Below the pieces are notes generated by a model. The model worked only from the letters and a program-made list of their open reading frames with translations, was not told the DNA's origin and searched no databases. 64,000 nucleotides of DNA from positions 62,001 through 126,000 of the forward strand of contig LIHN01000019.1 of the NCBI GenBank assembly GCA_001314545.1, read 5' to 3'. Positions 62,144 to 64,000 of the stretch are shown here, in pieces. Source of the DNA: Bacteroidetes bacterium HLUCCA01 (lineage in GTDB: Bacteria; Bacteroidota; Rhodothermia; Balneolales; HLUCCA01). The number at the start of each line of letters is the position of its first letter. The first letter of the stretch is position 1. The position numbers and the translations under genes were made by a program.

Positions 62144-63666
62144 TTAAACTATTTCGTATACACACGGCAGTCTGTTTTCTGGTCGTATTCGCTGCTTCGG
62201 CAGCTCAGGCTCAGGTTCAACTCTCAGCCGATTTCAGCACAACACTGCGCATACCGGATATAGTCAGTGTTCAGGAAAGTGCCACACACCTGTATGTTCT
62301 GTCGGAAAGTGAGGGTTTGGTTGTTTTCCGCACCCATGCCGATTCGCTTCAATGGATTTTGACCTCCGAGGGAATGAGCGACCGGGGCAGAACCATGCAG
62401 CCTGATGTGCGCTTCGCTTACCTTTACGGCAGCGGGAACCGGCTGACCGTACTGGAACCCACATCTATTCTGGGGGTATATTCATCGACCTTCCTTCCTG
62501 CCGAGCCGTTCGGTGTCAGCAGGATTGGTACCAGTCTATACATTGCGATGGGTGAAACAGGTCTGGGCCGGTTACCTCTTACCGATCCGGCCGACTTCGA
62601 CACTGCGCCGCAAATGATTGATACCCGTGATACACCGGTATTTGACCTTGTTCGCATTGGCACCAACCTTATTGCGCTGGACAGCGGACAAAACCTGTTA
62701 TTTTACGATGTTGACGGCGATGATATCCGGTTTAGTCAGACCGTTCAGCTGGACCGTGAAGTGCAGCGCATACACAACATGAATTCAACATTGTATGCTT
62801 CTGATTCGACGGGATCCCTCTACGAGGTTCGTTCAACAGGACTCACGAGACTGATAGCACAACTTTCGGGACCCGTCAGCAAAATTACCCCTTTGGGTGA
62901 TCAGATTTTGGCACGCAGCACCTCGGGAATCCTTGAGTTGATTGAATCCTCCGGCAGGGTTACAACGTTGCGCGCCGATGGAAGCAATGGAAACTATTTC
63001 GCTGTTACCGGACAGCGGCTATGGGTTTCAAATTTTGATGAACTGTCGGTCAATGTTTTTTTTGAGTCCACTCAAACCACACCCGGCACAGATCGCTTTC
63101 GGCTTGAACCCGCTGAAAACATAGTACTCCCCTTTCCCCGACCCGTACTTTTCCCGCTGGTGGTTCATGGAGCTGCGGCCGGTGAGGTTCGCTTCAATCT
63201 TCGCAGTGACGCCGAAAACGCTCAAATCCGCGGAAACGGATTCTACTGGCAGCCCCAAAGCAATCAAATTGGAGTAACGGAGTTTGTGGTAACAGCAACC
63301 GATGCTGAAGGCAGGACAGACAGTACCCGCTTTCAGGTAGACGTGCGTACATTCAATGCCCCTCCCCGCTTTAATCCGGTCAGGCCGATGTCTGTGATAG
63401 TCGGAGAATTGTTTCAGCTGCCGCTTCGGGCAGTAGATCCTGATGGACTGGACCGCGGGCTGATTCGTTACCACGGGGTTGATATGCCGGATGGTGCTAC
63501 CATTTCTGAGCGTACCGGTATGCTTACATGGACTCCGGAGCGACGCCAGGTGGGGGTTCATACCTTTCAAATCATCGCAACAGATCAGTTTGGCGCGGCT
63601 GCTTCGCTCAGTATAACCATGACGGTGCGGAACATGTCGGCGCAGCCGGACGAAACAGGCCGATAA
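62140..63666 (+). CDS. Secreted beta-propeller protein with C-terminal Ig-like (He_PIG/cadherin-like) domain
   Basis: The 508-residue protein has a signal peptide (CFLVVFAASAAQAQ) and a propeller-like region of about 300 residues with short repeated strands (THLYVLSESEGLVVF, GTSLYIAMGETGLGRLP, NSTLYASDSTGSLYEV). Two Ig-like modules follow, the second with the He_PIG-type pattern VGELFQLPLRAVDPDG and GMLTWTPERRQVG. It has no T9SS sorting domain and ends in a polar tail. The function is unknown; surface or periplasmic binding is a guess. It overlaps the upstream reductase by 4 bases and mutY starts 2 bases after it. Confidence 0.75.
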   Translation: MIKLFRIHTAVCFLVVFAASAAQAQVQLSADFSTTLRIPDIVSVQESATHLYVLSESEGLVVFRTHADSLQWILTSEGMSDRGRTMQPDVRFAYLYGSGNRLTVLEPTSILGVYSSTFLPAEPFGVSRIGTSLYIAMGETGLGRLPLTDPADFDTAPQMIDTRDTPVFDLVRIGTNLIALDSGQNLLFYDVDGDDIRFSQTVQLDREVQRIHNMNSTLYASDSTGSLYEVRSTGLTRLIAQLSGPVSKITPLGDQILARSTSGILELIESSGRVTTLRADGSNGNYFAVTGQRLWVSNFDELSVNVFFESTQTTPGTDRFRLEPAENIVLPFPRPVLFPLVVHGAAAGEVRFNLRSDAENAQIRGNGFYWQPQSNQIGVTEFVVTATDAEGRTDSTRFQVDVRTFNAPPRFNPVRPMSVIVGELFQLPLRAVDPDGLDRGLIRYHGVDMPDGATISERTGMLTWTPERRQVGVHTFQIIATDQFGAAASLSITMTVRNMSAQPDETGR

Positions 63667-63668
63667 TC

Positions 63669-64000
63669 ATGCAGCTGGTAACTGATCCTGATGAGGGTGG
63701 CCTTGGTTTCACTGAACCTTTGATTGCCTGGTACAGGAAAAACAAACGATCGCTGCCCTGGCGTGACAGTGGTGATCCATATCTGATATGGATTTCAGAA
63801 ATTATGCTGCAGCAAACACGTGTAGATCAGATGCAACCCTACTTTGAGCGGTTTACTGCGAAATTTCCGACCATATTCAAGTTGGCACAGGCCGATCAGC
63901 AGGAGGTTTTATCGGCCTGGGAAGGACTGGGTTACTATTCCCGAGCCCGGAACCTGCATCATACTGCCCGCACAGTGGTTGAATCGTTTGGTGGAGCCAT
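63669..64000 (+). CDS. mutY: A/G-specific adenine glycosylase, N-terminal part
   Basis: The last 332 bases start a MutY homologue, cut by the window edge. MutY removes adenine mispaired with 8-oxoguanine. The segments LPWRDSGDPYLIWISEIMLQQTRVDQM and LSAWEGLGYYSRARNLH are the standard N-terminal HhH-GPD features, and the Glu in SEIMLQQ is the catalytic acid. The start ATG lies 2 bases after the preceding stop. It is too short to be in the ORF track. Confidence 0.92.
   Translation, partial: MQLVTDPDEGGLGFTEPLIAWYRKNKRSLPWRDSGDPYLIWISEIMLQQTRVDQMQPYFERFTAKFPTIFKLAQADQQEVLSAWEGLGYYSRARNLHHTARTVVESFGGA

Noticed and set aside
1-64000. tRNA, rRNA, CRISPR arrays, insertion sequences or prophage
   Set aside because: None seen in the gaps by eye: no cloverleaf-like sequences, spaced repeats, transposases or phage structural genes. 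A tRNAscan or Infernal run would settle small RNAs.

Overview
The window looks like a chromosomal segment of a marine or halophilic member of the Bacteroidota/Rhodothermota/Balneolota assemblage, with Balneolaceae-like or Rhodothermus-like relatives most probable. The reasons are four proteins ending in a type IX secretion (T9SS) C-terminal sorting domain (N[YF]PNPFNP...KM.L.K), a PorV/PorQ-type outer membrane protein, a complete alternative complex III (ACIII) operon joined to a caa3 oxidase whose subunit I carries the A2-type YSHP motif, a serine palmitoyltransferase gene, several TAnnTTTG-like -7 boxes and mostly poor Shine-Dalgarno sequences. I see no rRNA, tRNA, CRISPR array, IS element or prophage. 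The window appears to be intact chromosome.

Layout. 1-3.1 kb (+): tail of a phosphohexomutase, then the conserved yicC-gmk-rpoZ-coaBC block. 3.1-13.9 kb (-): a surface/secretion operon (TonB-dependent receptor, large secreted FlgD/T9SS-tail protein, PorV-like barrel, IPT/TIG lipoprotein propeller, T9SS-tagged propeller, terminator) followed by a T9SS-tagged GHL10 glycoside hydrolase. 14.4-17.9 kb (+): a PD40 propeller protein and a T9SS-tagged Amidase_3. 18.1-20.4 kb (-): a T9SS-tagged PGRP/Amidase_2 enzyme and a small lipoprotein. 20.5-25.2 kb: an orphan 134-aa protein (+), then surE, panB, fabZ, menG, a membrane protein and comF (-). 25.4-34.6 kb (+): RodZ-like protein, ligA, possible micro-ORF, Na+/solute symporter, PgpH-type c-di-AMP phosphodiesterase, Xer recombinase, mtnA. 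34.6-36.6 kb (-): YciO-like protein and a phosphofructokinase with PPi-type residues.

36.9-52.4 kb is a respiratory island: CtaM-like DUF420 protein, actABCDEF, a 123-aa orphan, SCO copper chaperone, ctaC, ctaD, ctaE, ctaF, then ctaA (-) and ctaB (+) for haem O/A synthesis. It encodes the route menaquinol -> ACIII -> cytochrome c -> caa3 -> O2 with most of its assembly factors, and menG at 23 kb makes the quinone. 52.5-56.2 kb (-): fumC and a fused alpha-beta 2-oxoacid dehydrogenase E1. 56.3-62.1 kb: a probable sphingolipid/glycolipid locus (GNAT acyltransferase resembling bacterial ceramide synthase, serine palmitoyltransferase, two GT4 glycosyltransferases, and a divergent NAD-dependent epimerase/reductase). 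The window ends with a secreted propeller/Ig protein and the start of mutY.

The two most interesting signals are (i) three T9SS-exported enzymes within 17 kb that together could dismantle peptidoglycan outside the cell (two amidases plus a GHL10 hydrolase, the family of the denuded-glycan hydrolase DigH), flanking a SusD-less TonB receptor/PorV operon, and (ii) the ceramide-like locus with its paired glycosyltransferases.
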